A stretch of 64,000 bases of DNA from NCBI RefSeq assembly GCF_031581025.1, contig NZ_JAVLCA010000004.1. One strand, written 5' to 3'. Both the position numbers and the translations under genes were made by a program. Shown in pieces: positions 51,378 through 61,806 of this stretch. Positions within the stretch are counted from its first letter, which is position 1; the number at the start of each line of letters is the position of its first letter. This stretch comes from Salibaculum sp031581025 (GTDB taxonomy: Bacteria > Pseudomonadota > Alphaproteobacteria > Rhodobacterales > Rhodobacteraceae). Below the pieces are notes generated by a model, which was given only the letters and a program-made list of their open reading frames with translations, did not search any database and had not been told where the DNA came from.

Positions 51378-51854
51378 ATGACCAAGAAACAGCCCGACAA
51401 CCCAAACTACAAGGTCATCGCCGAAAACCGGCGGGCCCGTCGTGATTTCGAGATCGTCGAGGATCTCGAATGCGGCATTGTGCTGTCCGGCTCCGAGGTC
51501 AAGTCGCTGCGCACCGGCCAGTCCAACATCGCCGACAGCTATGCCAGCGTCGAGGGCGGCGAGCTCTGGCTGACCAATGCCTATATCGCCCCCTACCAGC
51601 AGGCCATGTTCCCGCACGAGGAACGCCGCCGCCGCAAGCTGCTCGTCAGCAAGCGCGAGTTGGCGCGGATGTGGAACGCCACCCAGCGCGAGGGTATGAC
51701 CCTCGTGCCGCTGGTGCTTTATTTCAATCACAAGGGCGTCGTGAAGGTGAAGGTCGCCACCGCAAAGGGCAAGAAGAAGGCCGACAAGCGCGCCACCGAG
51801 GCCAAGCGCGACTGGAACCGCCAGAAGCAGCGCCTGCTCAAACAGAACGGCTGA
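51378..51854 (+). CDS. smpB: SsrA-binding protein SmpB
   Basis: SmpB binds tmRNA and enters stalled ribosomes in trans-translation. The 158-residue protein has ENRRARRDFEIVEDLECGIVLSGSEVKSLR, NAYIAPY, and the basic tail KGKKKADKRATEAKRDWNRQKQRLL. The ssrA gene is not in this window. Common with alphaproteobacteria is the order dapA-smpB. Confidence 0.96.
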   Translation: MTKKQPDNPNYKVIAENRRARRDFEIVEDLECGIVLSGSEVKSLRTGQSNIADSYASVEGGELWLTNAYIAPYQQAMFPHEERRRRKLLVSKRELARMWNATQREGMTLVPLVLYFNHKGVVKVKVATAKGKKKADKRATEAKRDWNRQKQRLLKQNG

Positions 51855-51936
51855 CCGCGGCCCGGCGCCATGGAAACCTTGCAGTCTTGTGGGCGCGGCT
51901 GTAGGGACAATGCGTTTGCAGCGCGAGAGTGACCCG

Positions 51937-52794
51937 ATGGCGAACGACGATCCCAAGACACTTGTCTCGACGGGCTGGCTGGCCGGCCACCTCAAGGACC
52001 CGGACCTGCGGGTGATCGACGCCTCTTGGTACATGCCCGACGCGGACCGCGACCCGCGCGCGGAGTATGATGCGGCCCATATCCCCGGCGCGCGCTTTTT
52101 TGACATCGACGAGATCAGCGATCACCGCTCGCAGTTGCCGCACATGGCGCCCCCGGTCGAGAAGTTCATGTCGCGGATGCGCGCCATGGGCGTGGGCGAC
52201 GGCCATCAGGTGGTCATCTACGACGGCGCCGGGCTGTTTTCCGCCGCGCGTGTCTGGTGGCTGTTCCGGCTGATGGGCAAGACGGATGTGGCCGTGCTGG
52301 ACGGCGGCCTGCCGAAGTGGCGCGCCGAGGGCCGCCCGGTCGAGGACATGGCCCCGGTCATCCGCGACCGTCACATGACCGTCCAGCGCCAGAACCACCT
52401 TGTCAAGGATGTCACGCAGGTGGCCCGCGCCGCCAAGCTGAAGGATCACGAGATCATCGACGCCCGCCCCGCCGAGCGGTTTTGCGGCGCGGTGCCGGAA
52501 CCCCGCGCCGGGTTGCGCGCGGGCCATATCCCCGGGTCGCGCAACCTGCCCTTTGCCGATCTGCTGAACGAGGATGGCACGATGAAAGACGCCACGGCCC
52601 TGAAAACCGCCTTCGAGGCGGCCGGGGTCGACCTGACGAAACCGGCCATCACCAGCTGCGGGTCGGGCGTGACCGCCGCGATCTTGGCGCTGGGGCTGGA
52701 ACGGATCGGAAAGACGGACCATGCCGTCTATGACGGCAGCTGGTCGGAATGGGGCATGTACGACGACCTGCCCATCGCAACCGGAGAGGCCTGA
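51937..52794 (+). CDS. sseA: 3-mercaptopyruvate sulfurtransferase
   Basis: The enzyme transfers sulfur from 3-mercaptopyruvate to an acceptor. The 285-residue protein has two rhodanese domains. The first is non-catalytic (VIDASWYMPDADRDPRAEY). The second carries the active Cys241 in CGSGVTA, a loop typical of mercaptopyruvate sulfurtransferase rather than thiosulfate sulfurtransferase. Its stop overlaps the next start (TGATG), coupling it to the aminotransferase, which can make keto-acids, perhaps 3-mercaptopyruvate, from amino acids. Confidence 0.9.
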   Translation: MANDDPKTLVSTGWLAGHLKDPDLRVIDASWYMPDADRDPRAEYDAAHIPGARFFDIDEISDHRSQLPHMAPPVEKFMSRMRAMGVGDGHQVVIYDGAGLFSAARVWWLFRLMGKTDVAVLDGGLPKWRAEGRPVEDMAPVIRDRHMTVQRQNHLVKDVTQVARAAKLKDHEIIDARPAERFCGAVPEPRAGLRAGHIPGSRNLPFADLLNEDGTMKDATALKTAFEAAGVDLTKPAITSCGSGVTAAILALGLERIGKTDHAVYDGSWSEWGMYDDLPIATGEA

Positions 52795-53981
52795 TGCTGG
52801 AAAACCTGCGCCAACAACCCGCCGACAAGATCCTCGCGCTCATGGCGCAGTACAAGGCCGACGACCGCCCCGGCAAGATCGACCTGGGCGTCGGCGTCTA
52901 CCGCAACGCCGAGGGAAAGACGCCGGTGATGCGCGCGGTCAAGGCCGCCGAACGCCGCCTGGTCGCGGAACAGGACACCAAGGCCTACACAGGCCTCGCG
53001 GGCGATCCGGCCTTTGCCGACACGATGATCGAGCTGGTGCTGGCCGACAGCGTCGCGCGCGACAGGGTCGCGGCCATCGCCACGCCCGGCGGCACCGGGG
53101 CCTGCCGGCAGGGGTTCGAACTGGTCCGGCTGGCCAATCCGAGCGCCACTGTCTGGGTATCGAACCCGACCTGGCCCAATCATGTGTCGATCTTGAATTT
53201 CATGCAGATGCCACAGACGACCTATCGCTATTTCGACGAGGCGACGGGCGGGATCGACTTTGACGGGATGCTGGCCGACCTCGCCGGGGCCAAAGCGGGA
53301 GATATCGTGCTGCTGCACGGCTGTTGTCACAACCCCACCGGCGCCAACCTGACGCTGGAGCAGATCGACGAGGTCATCGCGGTAATGGAGGGCAAGGGCC
53401 TGGTCCCGATGATCGACATCGCCTACCAGGGCTTCGGCGACGGGCTGGACGCGGATGCGGAAGTGACCCGTCGCTTGGCAACGGCCTTCGACAACGCGTT
53501 GATCGCTGCCAGCTGTTCCAAGAACTTCGGCGTCTACCGCGAACGCACCGGCATCCTGATGGCCCTGTCCCGTGATGCGGACGAGGCCGCGCTGAGCCAG
53601 CAGAACATGAACTATCTCAACCGGCAGAACTATTCCTTTCCGCCCGATCACGGCGCGCGCTGCGTCAGCATGATCCTGTCCGACCCGGACTTGCGGGCCG
53701 AGTGGCAGACCGAACTGGAAGAGGTGCGCCTCGGGATGCTGGATCTGCGCCAGCAACTGGCCGAGGAACTGCGCCGCCTGACCAATTCCGATGCCTTCGA
53801 TTTTGTTGCCGAACATCGCGGCATGTTCTCGCGCCTGGGGCTCACGCCCGAGCAGGTCGAGACGCTCAAGACCGATCACGCGATTTACATGGTGGGTGAC
53901 AGCCGCATCAATATCGCCGGGCTGAACAAGGACACCGTTCCGGTGCTGGCCCGCGCCATCGCCGACGTGATCTCCGCCTGA
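52794..53981 (+). CDS. Aromatic/aspartate aminotransferase (class I)
   Basis: The 395-residue PLP enzyme resembles TyrB/AspC. It has DLGVGVYRNAEGKTPVMRAV, the NPTWPNHVSI motif, HGCCHNPTGANLT, IDIAYQGFGDGL, and the Schiff-base Lys in SCSKNFGVYRERTG. The family transfers amino groups between aromatic or dicarboxylic amino acids and 2-oxoglutarate. It is translationally coupled to sseA. A terminator follows 23 bp after the stop. Confidence 0.92.
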   Translation: MLENLRQQPADKILALMAQYKADDRPGKIDLGVGVYRNAEGKTPVMRAVKAAERRLVAEQDTKAYTGLAGDPAFADTMIELVLADSVARDRVAAIATPGGTGACRQGFELVRLANPSATVWVSNPTWPNHVSILNFMQMPQTTYRYFDEATGGIDFDGMLADLAGAKAGDIVLLHGCCHNPTGANLTLEQIDEVIAVMEGKGLVPMIDIAYQGFGDGLDADAEVTRRLATAFDNALIAASCSKNFGVYRERTGILMALSRDADEAALSQQNMNYLNRQNYSFPPDHGARCVSMILSDPDLRAEWQTELEEVRLGMLDLRQQLAEELRRLTNSDAFDFVAEHRGMFSRLGLTPEQVETLKTDHAIYMVGDSRINIAGLNKDTVPVLARAIADVISA

Positions 53982-54003
53982 CCCCCCACCATCGAACGCG
54001 GCA

Positions 54004-54033
54004 AACGCCGGGCCTTCGGGGCCGGCGTTTTTT
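54004..54033 (+). terminator. Rho-independent terminator of the smpB-sseA-aminotransferase side
   Basis: AACGCCGG pairs with CCGGCGTT with an inner CC/GG pair around a UUCG tetraloop, followed by six T. It lies between the convergent aminotransferase and amtB. Confidence 0.88.
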
Positions 54034-54045
54034 CGTTGGCCAAAG

Positions 54046-54073
54046 AAAAAACCCGGGCGATCGCTCGCCCGGG
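54046..54073 (-). terminator. Rho-independent terminator of glnK-amtB
   Basis: Read on the minus strand, CCCGGGCGA/TCGCCCGGG with a 4-nt loop is followed by six T. It is 29 bp after the amtB stop, next to the terminator of the opposite strand. Confidence 0.88.
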
Positions 54074-54102
54074 CAGGTTGTCAAAGGCTTCAGGAAGGAA
54101 TG

Positions 54103-55410
<1,308 letters not shown>

Positions 55411-55435
55411 TGTCAGATGTCCCTTGGCCAGCGCC

Positions 55436-55774
55436 TCAAAGCGCGTCGTCATTGGTTTCGCCCGTGCGCACGCGCAGGGCACTTTCGAGGTCGAGCACGA
55501 AGATCTTGCCGTCGCCGATCTTGTCGGTTTTGGCGGTCTTGGCGATGGTCGAGACGACCTCGTCTGCCATGGCGGCGCCGACCGCGATTTCCAGCTTGAC
55601 CTTGGGCACGAAGTTCACGGCGTATTCTGCCCCGCGGTAGATTTCGGTATGACCGGACTGGGACCCGAACCCCTTGATCTCGGTCACCATCATGCCGCGC
55701 ACGCCGATGGAGGTGAGCGCTTCGCGAACCTCCTCGAGCTTGAACGGCTTGATCGTTGCAATGATGAGTTTCAC
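55436..55774 (-). CDS. glnK: Nitrogen regulatory protein P-II (GlnK)
   Basis: GlnK senses ATP/ADP, 2-oxoglutarate and uridylylation and controls AmtB. The 112-residue protein has the T-loop with the uridylylation site Tyr51 (HTEIYRGAEYAVNFVPKVK) and the C-terminal GDGKIFVLDLESALRVRTGE signature. Its position just ahead of amtB identifies it as GlnK rather than GlnB. The 263-bp upstream region is AT-rich. Confidence 0.95.
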   Translation of the reverse strand: MKLIIATIKPFKLEEVREALTSIGVRGMMVTEIKGFGSQSGHTEIYRGAEYAVNFVPKVKLEIAVGAAMADEVVSTIAKTAKTDKIGDGKIFVLDLESALRVRTGETNDDAL

Positions 55775-55900
55775 TGGCTTCCCCTTGAATTTGGCGTAGC
55801 TGCGCAGCCGTCACGACTGCGCTTGACCACGAAAGGGGCGCGTGGTGGGCCGCACCTCAATGAAATGCCGCGCCTGCGAAATGCATCGCGGGGAAAAATC

Positions 55901-55956
55901 GCACAAAAAATGCACAAATCATGCTAGTTGATTAATATTTAATCATTCATAAAAAT
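55901..55956. promoter_or_regulatory. AT-rich control region between glnK and the PBP gene
   Basis: On the plus strand TTGATT (55928-55933), a 17-bp spacer and AAAAAT (55951-55956) make a fair promoter for the PBP gene. A perfect 6-3-6 palindrome GATTAA-TAT-TTAATC (55930-55944) overlaps the -35 and spacer. Two GCACAAA repeats 11 bp apart (55901-55907, 55912-55918) lie next to it and may belong to glnK control on the other strand. No sigma-54 -24/-12 element was seen. Confidence 0.4.
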
Positions 55957-56037
55957 GCTGGGCCGGGGTCGATGCGTCTCTACAAACGAATCCCGCCGGG
56001 CTATCATGCGCGCGAATTCGGCAACGGCAGAGCAGAG

Positions 56038-58182
56038 ATGTCCCGAGGAAAAAGCCCGCGGCCACCGCTTGTGGCCGACAAGCGCCATGCGGCGAAGACC
56101 GGGCGGAAAAAGGCGGCGCGCAAGCCACGCAAGGCATCCCCCACCCCGCGCAGGCGCGCGCCCCGGCGCGGGCCGCTTGGCGCGCTTCGGGCCTTGCTTG
56201 GCGGCGCCGTGAAGTGGGCCCTTCTGCTGGTCTGGCGCTTCGGCCTGCGGGCCGGGCTCGCCGTCGTGCTGATCACCGGGCTGGGGGTGTTCTACTACGC
56301 CGCCACTTTGCCGCCCATAGACGCTTTGATCGACGGACGCACGCGTGGCTCGGTCACGCTGCTGGACACCAATGGCGAGGTCTTTGCCTGGCGTGGCGAC
56401 CAGTTCGGCGGCATGGTCACCGCCGAGACCGTCAGCCCGCACCTGCGCAATGCCATCGTGGCGACCGAGGACAAGCGGTTCTACGCGCCCTATCACATCG
56501 GGATCGACTTCTACGCGACAGCGGCGGCGATGGTCCGCAACTACCGCGATGGCGGCAATCCGCTTTCAGGGGCCGGCGGGTCCTCGATCACGCAGCAGAC
56601 GGCCAAGCTGCTCTGCTTCGGGCGCGCCTATGACGCCGACATCTGGGAAGACGAAGCCGCCTACGAGGCCGACTGCCGCGAGACGACGCTCTGGCGCAAG
56701 GTGGTCGAGGCCACCTATGCCATGGCCATGGAGGCCCGCTATTCCAAGGACGAGATCCTCACGGTCTACATGAACCGTGCCTATCTGGGCGCCGGCGCGC
56801 GCGGGTTCGAGGCCGCCGCCCAGCGCTATTTCGGCATCTCCGCGGCCGAAGTCAACGCCCCCCAGGCCGCCATGCTGGCCGGCTTGCTGCGCGCGCCCTC
56901 GGCCACCTCGCCCACGCGCAACCTGCAAGCCGCACAGGACCGCGGCGATACCGTGCTGCGGCTGATGCGCGAACAGGGCTACCTGACGCCCAAGGAAGCG
57001 GCATTGGCACAGACCAATCCGGCAACGCTGTCGAGGGCAGCGGGGCAGCGCTCGGGGGGCTACTTTGTCGATTGGGTCATGGACAGCGGGCCGGAATTCT
57101 TCACCCGCCAGACCACCGAGGACGTGATCATCCGCACCACGCTGGACCAGCGACTCCAGCAGGCCGCCGAAGAGGGCCTGACCCGCGTGTTCGAAGAAGA
57201 GGTGCGGGACGGCTCCCGCGCCCAGGCTGCCATCGTTGTCATGGACGCCGATGGCGCCGTGCGCGCCATGGTGGGTGGGCGCAACACCCGCGCCGCGGGG
57301 GCCTTCAACCGTGCCACGCAGGCCCTGCGCCAGACCGGATCGGCCTTCAAGCCCTTCGTCTATGCCACGGCGCTGGACCTCGGGATGCGCCCGACGGACG
57401 TGATCCTGGATGAACCGACCTGCTGGGACGTGCCCGGCCCCGACGACTGGTGCCCCGAGAACTACAGCCGCGACCACGCAGGCGAGGTCACGCTGACTCA
57501 GGCGCTCATGGCTTCTCTCAACATCCCTGCGATCAAGGTGTCGGAACGCGCAGGGCGCGACAACGTGCGCACCGTGGCCGAGATGTTCGGCATCGACAGC
57601 GAGCTCGCCAGGGGTCCCGCCCTTGCGCTGGGCACCTCGGAAAGCACCCTGCTGGAAATGACCGGCGCCTATGCGGGCATCCTCAACGGCGGCTCGGCAG
57701 TCACGCCCTATGGCCTGGTCGAGCTGCACCTGATGGGCGACAACACCCCCTTGATGGGCGCGCAGGGCGGCATCCGTGACAGGGTGATCCGCGAAGACGC
57801 CGCACGGACACTGACCTGGATGATGCATCAGGTGGTGGAAGAGGGGACAGGGCAGCGCGCACGGATCGACGGTTGGGAGATCGCGGGCAAGACCGGCACC
57901 TCGCAACAGGCGCGCGACGCCTGGTTTATCGCCTTTACCGCCGACTATGTCGCCGGGGTCTGGATGGGCTACGACGACAACACCCCGCTGACCGGGGTCA
58001 CAGGCTCGGGTCTGCCGGCCGAAATCTGGCGCGAAGCCATGACCGGCATCCTCGACAGCGTGCCGCCGTCACCACTGCCGATGCAGCCGCCTCCCGAACC
58101 CGAGACCGGTGGCCCGGGGCTGTCGGATCCAGCCGCCGCGGCCCTGATCGACATGGTGTTGCAGGAACTTGCCGGGCAGTAG
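56038..58182 (+). CDS. Bifunctional class A penicillin-binding protein (PBP1A-like)
   Basis: The 714-residue protein has a very basic cytoplasmic tail (about residues 1-60), one membrane helix (about 62-90), a GT51 transglycosylase domain with ATEDKRFY (catalytic Glu144) and SSITQQTAK, and a C-terminal transpeptidase domain with TGSAFKPF (S435, K438), SLN (493-495) and KTGTS (618-622). It polymerises and crosslinks peptidoglycan in the periplasm. The ATG at 56038 is preferred to one at 55972, which adds 22 residues close to the proposed promoter. It is convergent with the mlaC side. Confidence 0.93.
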   Translation: MSRGKSPRPPLVADKRHAAKTGRKKAARKPRKASPTPRRRAPRRGPLGALRALLGGAVKWALLLVWRFGLRAGLAVVLITGLGVFYYAATLPPIDALIDGRTRGSVTLLDTNGEVFAWRGDQFGGMVTAETVSPHLRNAIVATEDKRFYAPYHIGIDFYATAAAMVRNYRDGGNPLSGAGGSSITQQTAKLLCFGRAYDADIWEDEAAYEADCRETTLWRKVVEATYAMAMEARYSKDEILTVYMNRAYLGAGARGFEAAAQRYFGISAAEVNAPQAAMLAGLLRAPSATSPTRNLQAAQDRGDTVLRLMREQGYLTPKEAALAQTNPATLSRAAGQRSGGYFVDWVMDSGPEFFTRQTTEDVIIRTTLDQRLQQAAEEGLTRVFEEEVRDGSRAQAAIVVMDADGAVRAMVGGRNTRAAGAFNRATQALRQTGSAFKPFVYATALDLGMRPTDVILDEPTCWDVPGPDDWCPENYSRDHAGEVTLTQALMASLNIPAIKVSERAGRDNVRTVAEMFGIDSELARGPALALGTSESTLLEMTGAYAGILNGGSAVTPYGLVELHLMGDNTPLMGAQGGIRDRVIREDAARTLTWMMHQVVEEGTGQRARIDGWEIAGKTGTSQQARDAWFIAFTADYVAGVWMGYDDNTPLTGVTGSGLPAEIWREAMTGILDSVPPSPLPMQPPPEPETGGPGLSDPAAAALIDMVLQELAGQ

Positions 58183-58193
58183 CCCGGGCGGCG

Positions 58194-58553
58194 CTACTGC
58201 CCGGTCGGCGGGCTACAGCGATCGTAGCGGAAGGCGTAGCCATCCCAGACCATGATGATGCCGTCGCCTTCGGCGGCATTCATGACCATGGCACGCTCGG
58301 TCCAGCGCGCACCTTCACCGCTGCATTCCATGGTATAAAGCGTGGCGTCCATGTTCACGACATTGACGGGCCGCGACATGCGGCATTCGCTCTCGACCCC
58401 GTAGAAAATGCCCTCCGCGATCCGAAGCGCGCCACCATCGACGCCGACCAGCCCACAATCGGCGTTGGCGTTCTGGCGATAAGTACCGTCATAGGGCGTG
58501 GCCAGCACCACCCCGGGCAGGGCCGCGACAAAGAGAACCAGCGCGCGGCTCAC
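58194..58553 (-). CDS. Small secreted protein with four cysteines
   Basis: This 119-residue protein has a signal peptide (ALVLFVAALPGVVLA) and a mature part with four cysteines (NADCGLVG, ESECRMS, ECSGEGA, DRCSPP) that could form two disulfides in the periplasm. I recognise no domain. Its start overlaps the stop of mlaC, so it is coupled to it. The function is unknown. Confidence 0.65.
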   Translation of the reverse strand: MSRALVLFVAALPGVVLATPYDGTYRQNANADCGLVGVDGGALRIAEGIFYGVESECRMSRPVNVVNMDATLYTMECSGEGARWTERAMVMNAAEGDGIIMVWDGYAFRYDRCSPPTGQ

Positions 58554-59152
58554 CCCATAGCCCTCAGGTCTGCGATCAGCCGGTCCAGGTCACCGCCGCG
58601 CTGGTCGAGCATGGCGCCGATTTCCTGACGCTCGGAAACCAGCATGTTCACGCCCTCGACGATCAGGTTGAAGAAGACCGGGCGACCGGGGCGGTCATAA
58701 ACGTGGAAGTCCACGCGGAAGGGCGCCTGCCCCGGCAGGTCGGCGACGGTCTGCACTTCCATGTAGTTGTTCACGGGCACGGTGCGCTGCACGTTGATTT
58801 CGCCGCCCCGGAATTCGCGGAAGCGCCGGCCGTACTTGTTGGCCAGGTAGGTCCCGAAGGCGTCGGCAAAGGCCGACCGCTGCGCGTTGCTGGCCGAGCG
58901 CCCCGCCACGCCGAGGGCCGAGGCCGCGATCGCCGCCGTGTGCGCATAGTCGTCGAACACGCTTTCGAACTGTCGGATCATCTGGTCTTCGCTGCCGCCA
59001 GAAGAAATGATGGCGTTGATGTCGGCCACCGCGCGGTCGACAAGCTGGCGCGCCCGCGACTGCGACAGTGCAAGGGCCGGCATGGGCAGTGCTGCCGCAG
59101 CAGCGGCGGCAAGGCCAAGGGCGGAGAACTGGCGGCGGGTCACGGTCATCAT
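58550..59152 (-). CDS. mlaC: Phospholipid-binding protein MlaC (Tat-type signal)
   Basis: MlaC carries phospholipids between outer-membrane MlaA and the inner-membrane MlaFEDB. The 200-residue protein has a twin-arginine-like signal (TRRQFSALGLAAAAAAALPMPALA) and a mature MlaC/Ttg2D fold (DDYAHTAAIAASALG, FADAFGTYLANKYGRRFREF, YDRPGRPVFFNLIVEGVNML). A Tat signal on MlaC is not the norm in E. coli. Its start overlaps the mlaA stop (ATGATGA). Confidence 0.85.
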   Translation of the reverse strand: MMTVTRRQFSALGLAAAAAAALPMPALALSQSRARQLVDRAVADINAIISSGGSEDQMIRQFESVFDDYAHTAAIAASALGVAGRSASNAQRSAFADAFGTYLANKYGRRFREFRGGEINVQRTVPVNNYMEVQTVADLPGQAPFRVDFHVYDRPGRPVFFNLIVEGVNMLVSERQEIGAMLDQRGGDLDRLIADLRAMG

Positions 59153-59913
59153 TCGAATCCTTCCAGATCGAGGGCAAAAGGATCGGCCTCGTCCGCGGGC
59201 GGAGCCTCGCCCAGGTCGAACCGGCGGTTCTGCAGATAGCCAGAGCGCGATTGCAGGTAGCTGTCGGCGCTGTCATAAAGCACGCCGTCGAAGGTCTGCA
59301 TGAAGCGGCCCCGGTCGATCACCAGGGCAGCGCCGCGCGCGGCCAGACCATAATCCAGTTGCGGCTGCGTGCCCACATGCGACAGCGGGTCAAGCGCCAT
59401 GTCCACGATGCGGCCGGCGGCAGCCCGTTCCGTAGAGGGCCCGAAAACGGGCAATTCGATGTAGGCGCCTTCGTCAGCCCCCCAGACGGCGAGGGTCTCG
59501 CCAAAATCCGTCGTCTTCTCGTGCAGGCCGATGCCGCCTGCCGGGTCGAACAGCCCGCCCAGGCCGATGGTCGTGTTCAGCAGGAACCGCATGGTGTTGG
59601 TGCCGGCCCCGCCGACATCCCCCTGCAGCACCCCGTTGAGCACCATTCCGGGCAGCCCGGCATTGTCGGCGAAACTGGCCACCGGGCCGGTGATCTCGGG
59701 CGGGGCCCCGGCGGCCGCCTGGCCGAGGGGGCGCAGCACCGCGCGGTCCAGCGACTTGTTGAAGGCATGTACCTCGCGGTTGGTCGCCTCGTAGGGGTCA
59801 TTGACGCCGCCGCCGGGCGGGGCAGGCGTACAAGCAGCCATGCCCCCCAGAACAAGGATGGCGCAGAGGGTCACGCGGGGTGGTTGGCGGACAAAGGGCA
59901 ATGACGGTTCCAC
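59149..59913 (-). CDS. mlaA: Outer-membrane lipoprotein MlaA (VacJ)
   Basis: MlaA removes phospholipids from the outer leaflet of the outer membrane. The 254-residue protein has a lipobox MAAC near residues 25-28 and the MlaA core with NDPYEATNREVHAFNKSLDRAV, FADNAGLPGMVLNGVLQGDV, FDPAGGIGLHEKTTDFGETLAVWGADEGAY, and GRIVDMALDPLSHV. It is followed by mlaC and the four-cysteine gene; no mlaBDEF gene is in this window. Confidence 0.93.
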   Translation of the reverse strand: MEPSLPFVRQPPRVTLCAILVLGGMAACTPAPPGGGVNDPYEATNREVHAFNKSLDRAVLRPLGQAAAGAPPEITGPVASFADNAGLPGMVLNGVLQGDVGGAGTNTMRFLLNTTIGLGGLFDPAGGIGLHEKTTDFGETLAVWGADEGAYIELPVFGPSTERAAAGRIVDMALDPLSHVGTQPQLDYGLAARGAALVIDRGRFMQTFDGVLYDSADSYLQSRSGYLQNRRFDLGEAPPADEADPFALDLEGFE

Positions 59914-60048
59914 TCAGGGTTTTGCTAACCTTTGGCAGATAGTGAACAGACAGGCAATGAACAGACCTGTCATGAAAGCGACGAGCAATCGTGATCCGGA
60001 TACCACGTCGCGCAGGACCGCGGGAAGAGGATTGGCAAGAACACGCCC

Positions 60049-61806
60049 ATGAAACACACCGACCCGACACAGGCCGAGATCGCCACAGGCCGGCAGGAGC
60101 TGCGCGCGGCCCTGCGGCAGTCGCGCGGGCTGTTCTGGTTCGTGGCCCTGTTCAGCGTCTTCGTCAACGCGCTCATGCTGACCGGCCCGCTCTACATGCT
60201 CAACGTCTATGACAGGGTGCTGGGATCGCGGTCCGTGGAAACGCTGGCGGCGCTCTCGGTTCTGGTGGGCTTTCTCTATGCAATGATGGCGCTGCTGGAT
60301 TACGCGCGGGGCCGGATCATGGGCCGGGCCGGGGCGCGGTTCCAGTCCGCGCTGGACCGGCGGGTCTTCATGGCCACCCTCGATCCCCGCGCCACGGCGC
60401 GCGCCCCGCAAGAGGCCGCGACGGGCCAGCGGGATATCACAGGCCTGCAACGGCTGATCACCTCGCCGGTGCTGCTGGCGCTTTTCGACCTGCCCTGGAC
60501 CCCGATCTTCCTGCTGGGCATCTTCATCTTCCACCCCTGGCTGGGCCATCTGGCCATTGTCGGGGGCGGGCTACTGATCGGGCTGGCCCTGGCCAACCAG
60601 GTCACCACCCGCGCCCCGCTGGCCGAGGCCAATGCCGCCGCCTACCGCGCCGAGGCGCTGGGCCAAACCCTGCGCAGCGAGGCCGAGATGGTGCTCGCCT
60701 TGGGCATGCGCGCGGCAACGCAGGACCGCTGGGAACACCTGCGCGGCCACACTTTGGAGGCCAGCCTGCAGGCCGGGGATCACGCGGGCACGTTTTCCGC
60801 GGTGACGCGGGCATTCCGGCTGTTCCTGCAGTCGGCCATGCTGGGCCTTGGCGCCTACCTCGTGCTGCAGGATCAACTGACCGCGGGGGCCATGATCGCG
60901 GCGTCAATCCTGCTGGGCCGCGCGCTTGCCCCGGTCGAGACGCTGATCAACCAATGGGCCGTGGTGCACCGCGGGATCGACGCCTGGCGCAGCCTGGCAA
61001 GGTTGCTGGGCGTGGCATCACCAGCGCCCCCGCGCACAGCATTGCCGGCCCCCCGCGCCCTGGTCGAGGCCCGCGATGTCACCGTCATGCCTCCGGGCCA
61101 GACAAGCGCCACCCTGCGCAGGGTCGACTTCCGGCTGGAACCGGGGCAGGCCATGGGTGTGATCGGGGCCTCCGCCACAGGCAAGTCGACCCTGGCCAAG
61201 GGGCTCATCGGTCTGTGGCCGCCGTCCGGGGGCAATATCCGGCTCGATGGCGCGGCGTTGGACCAATACGACCCAGACAGGCTGGGCAGGCATATCGGCT
61301 ATCTGCCGCAGCGCGTGCGGCTCTTCGAGGGCACGATCAAGGACAACATCGCCCGGATGTCCGACGTCCACGACGATGCCGCAGTCGTCGCCGCCGCGAA
61401 ACAGGCCGCCGCCCATGACATGATCCTGAAATTGCCCGAGGGCTACGACAGCCGGGTGGATACGACAGGCGGACGCCTGTCCGGCGGGCAGGCTCAGCGG
61501 ATCGGACTGGCCCGCGCGCTTTATGGCGGCCCGGTGGTTCTGGTGCTGGACGAACCCAATGCCCACCTCGACAACGAGGGTTCGCAGGCGCTCAACGCGG
61601 CGGTCCGCGCGATGAAGGCCGAGGGCCGCGCCATCTTCATCATGGCCCATCGGCCCGCCGCGATCCAGGAATGCGACCGGATTCTCTACCTTGAAAACGG
61701 GATGGCGCGGGCCTGCGGGCCACGCGACGCCATCATGAAAAAGGTCGTCGCGAACCACGCCTCGATCGCGACGCCCCGCGCGGTCGGCGGCACGGGCATG
61801 ACATGA
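60049..61806 (+). CDS. Type I secretion system permease/ATPase
   Basis: This 585-residue ABC exporter (PrtD/HlyB type without a peptidase domain) has an N-terminal membrane domain of about six helices (FWFVALFSVFVNALMLTGPLYMLNVYDRVLGS) and a C-terminal ATPase domain. The Walker A is GVIGASATGKSTLAKGL, the signature LSGGQAQRIGLARALYGG, the Walker B VVLVLDEPNAHLD, and the H-loop IMAHRP. It is coupled by ATGA to the HlyD gene. No outer-membrane TolC gene or RTX substrate is in view. Confidence 0.92.
   Translation: MKHTDPTQAEIATGRQELRAALRQSRGLFWFVALFSVFVNALMLTGPLYMLNVYDRVLGSRSVETLAALSVLVGFLYAMMALLDYARGRIMGRAGARFQSALDRRVFMATLDPRATARAPQEAATGQRDITGLQRLITSPVLLALFDLPWTPIFLLGIFIFHPWLGHLAIVGGGLLIGLALANQVTTRAPLAEANAAAYRAEALGQTLRSEAEMVLALGMRAATQDRWEHLRGHTLEASLQAGDHAGTFSAVTRAFRLFLQSAMLGLGAYLVLQDQLTAGAMIAASILLGRALAPVETLINQWAVVHRGIDAWRSLARLLGVASPAPPRTALPAPRALVEARDVTVMPPGQTSATLRRVDFRLEPGQAMGVIGASATGKSTLAKGLIGLWPPSGGNIRLDGAALDQYDPDRLGRHIGYLPQRVRLFEGTIKDNIARMSDVHDDAAVVAAAKQAAAHDMILKLPEGYDSRVDTTGGRLSGGQAQRIGLARALYGGPVVLVLDEPNAHLDNEGSQALNAAVRAMKAEGRAIFIMAHRPAAIQECDRILYLENGMARACGPRDAIMKKVVANHASIATPRAVGGTGMT

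Noticed and set aside
55775..55900. Sigma-54 promoter for glnK
   Set aside because: No TGGCAC-N5-TTGC match was found on the minus strand before the gene.
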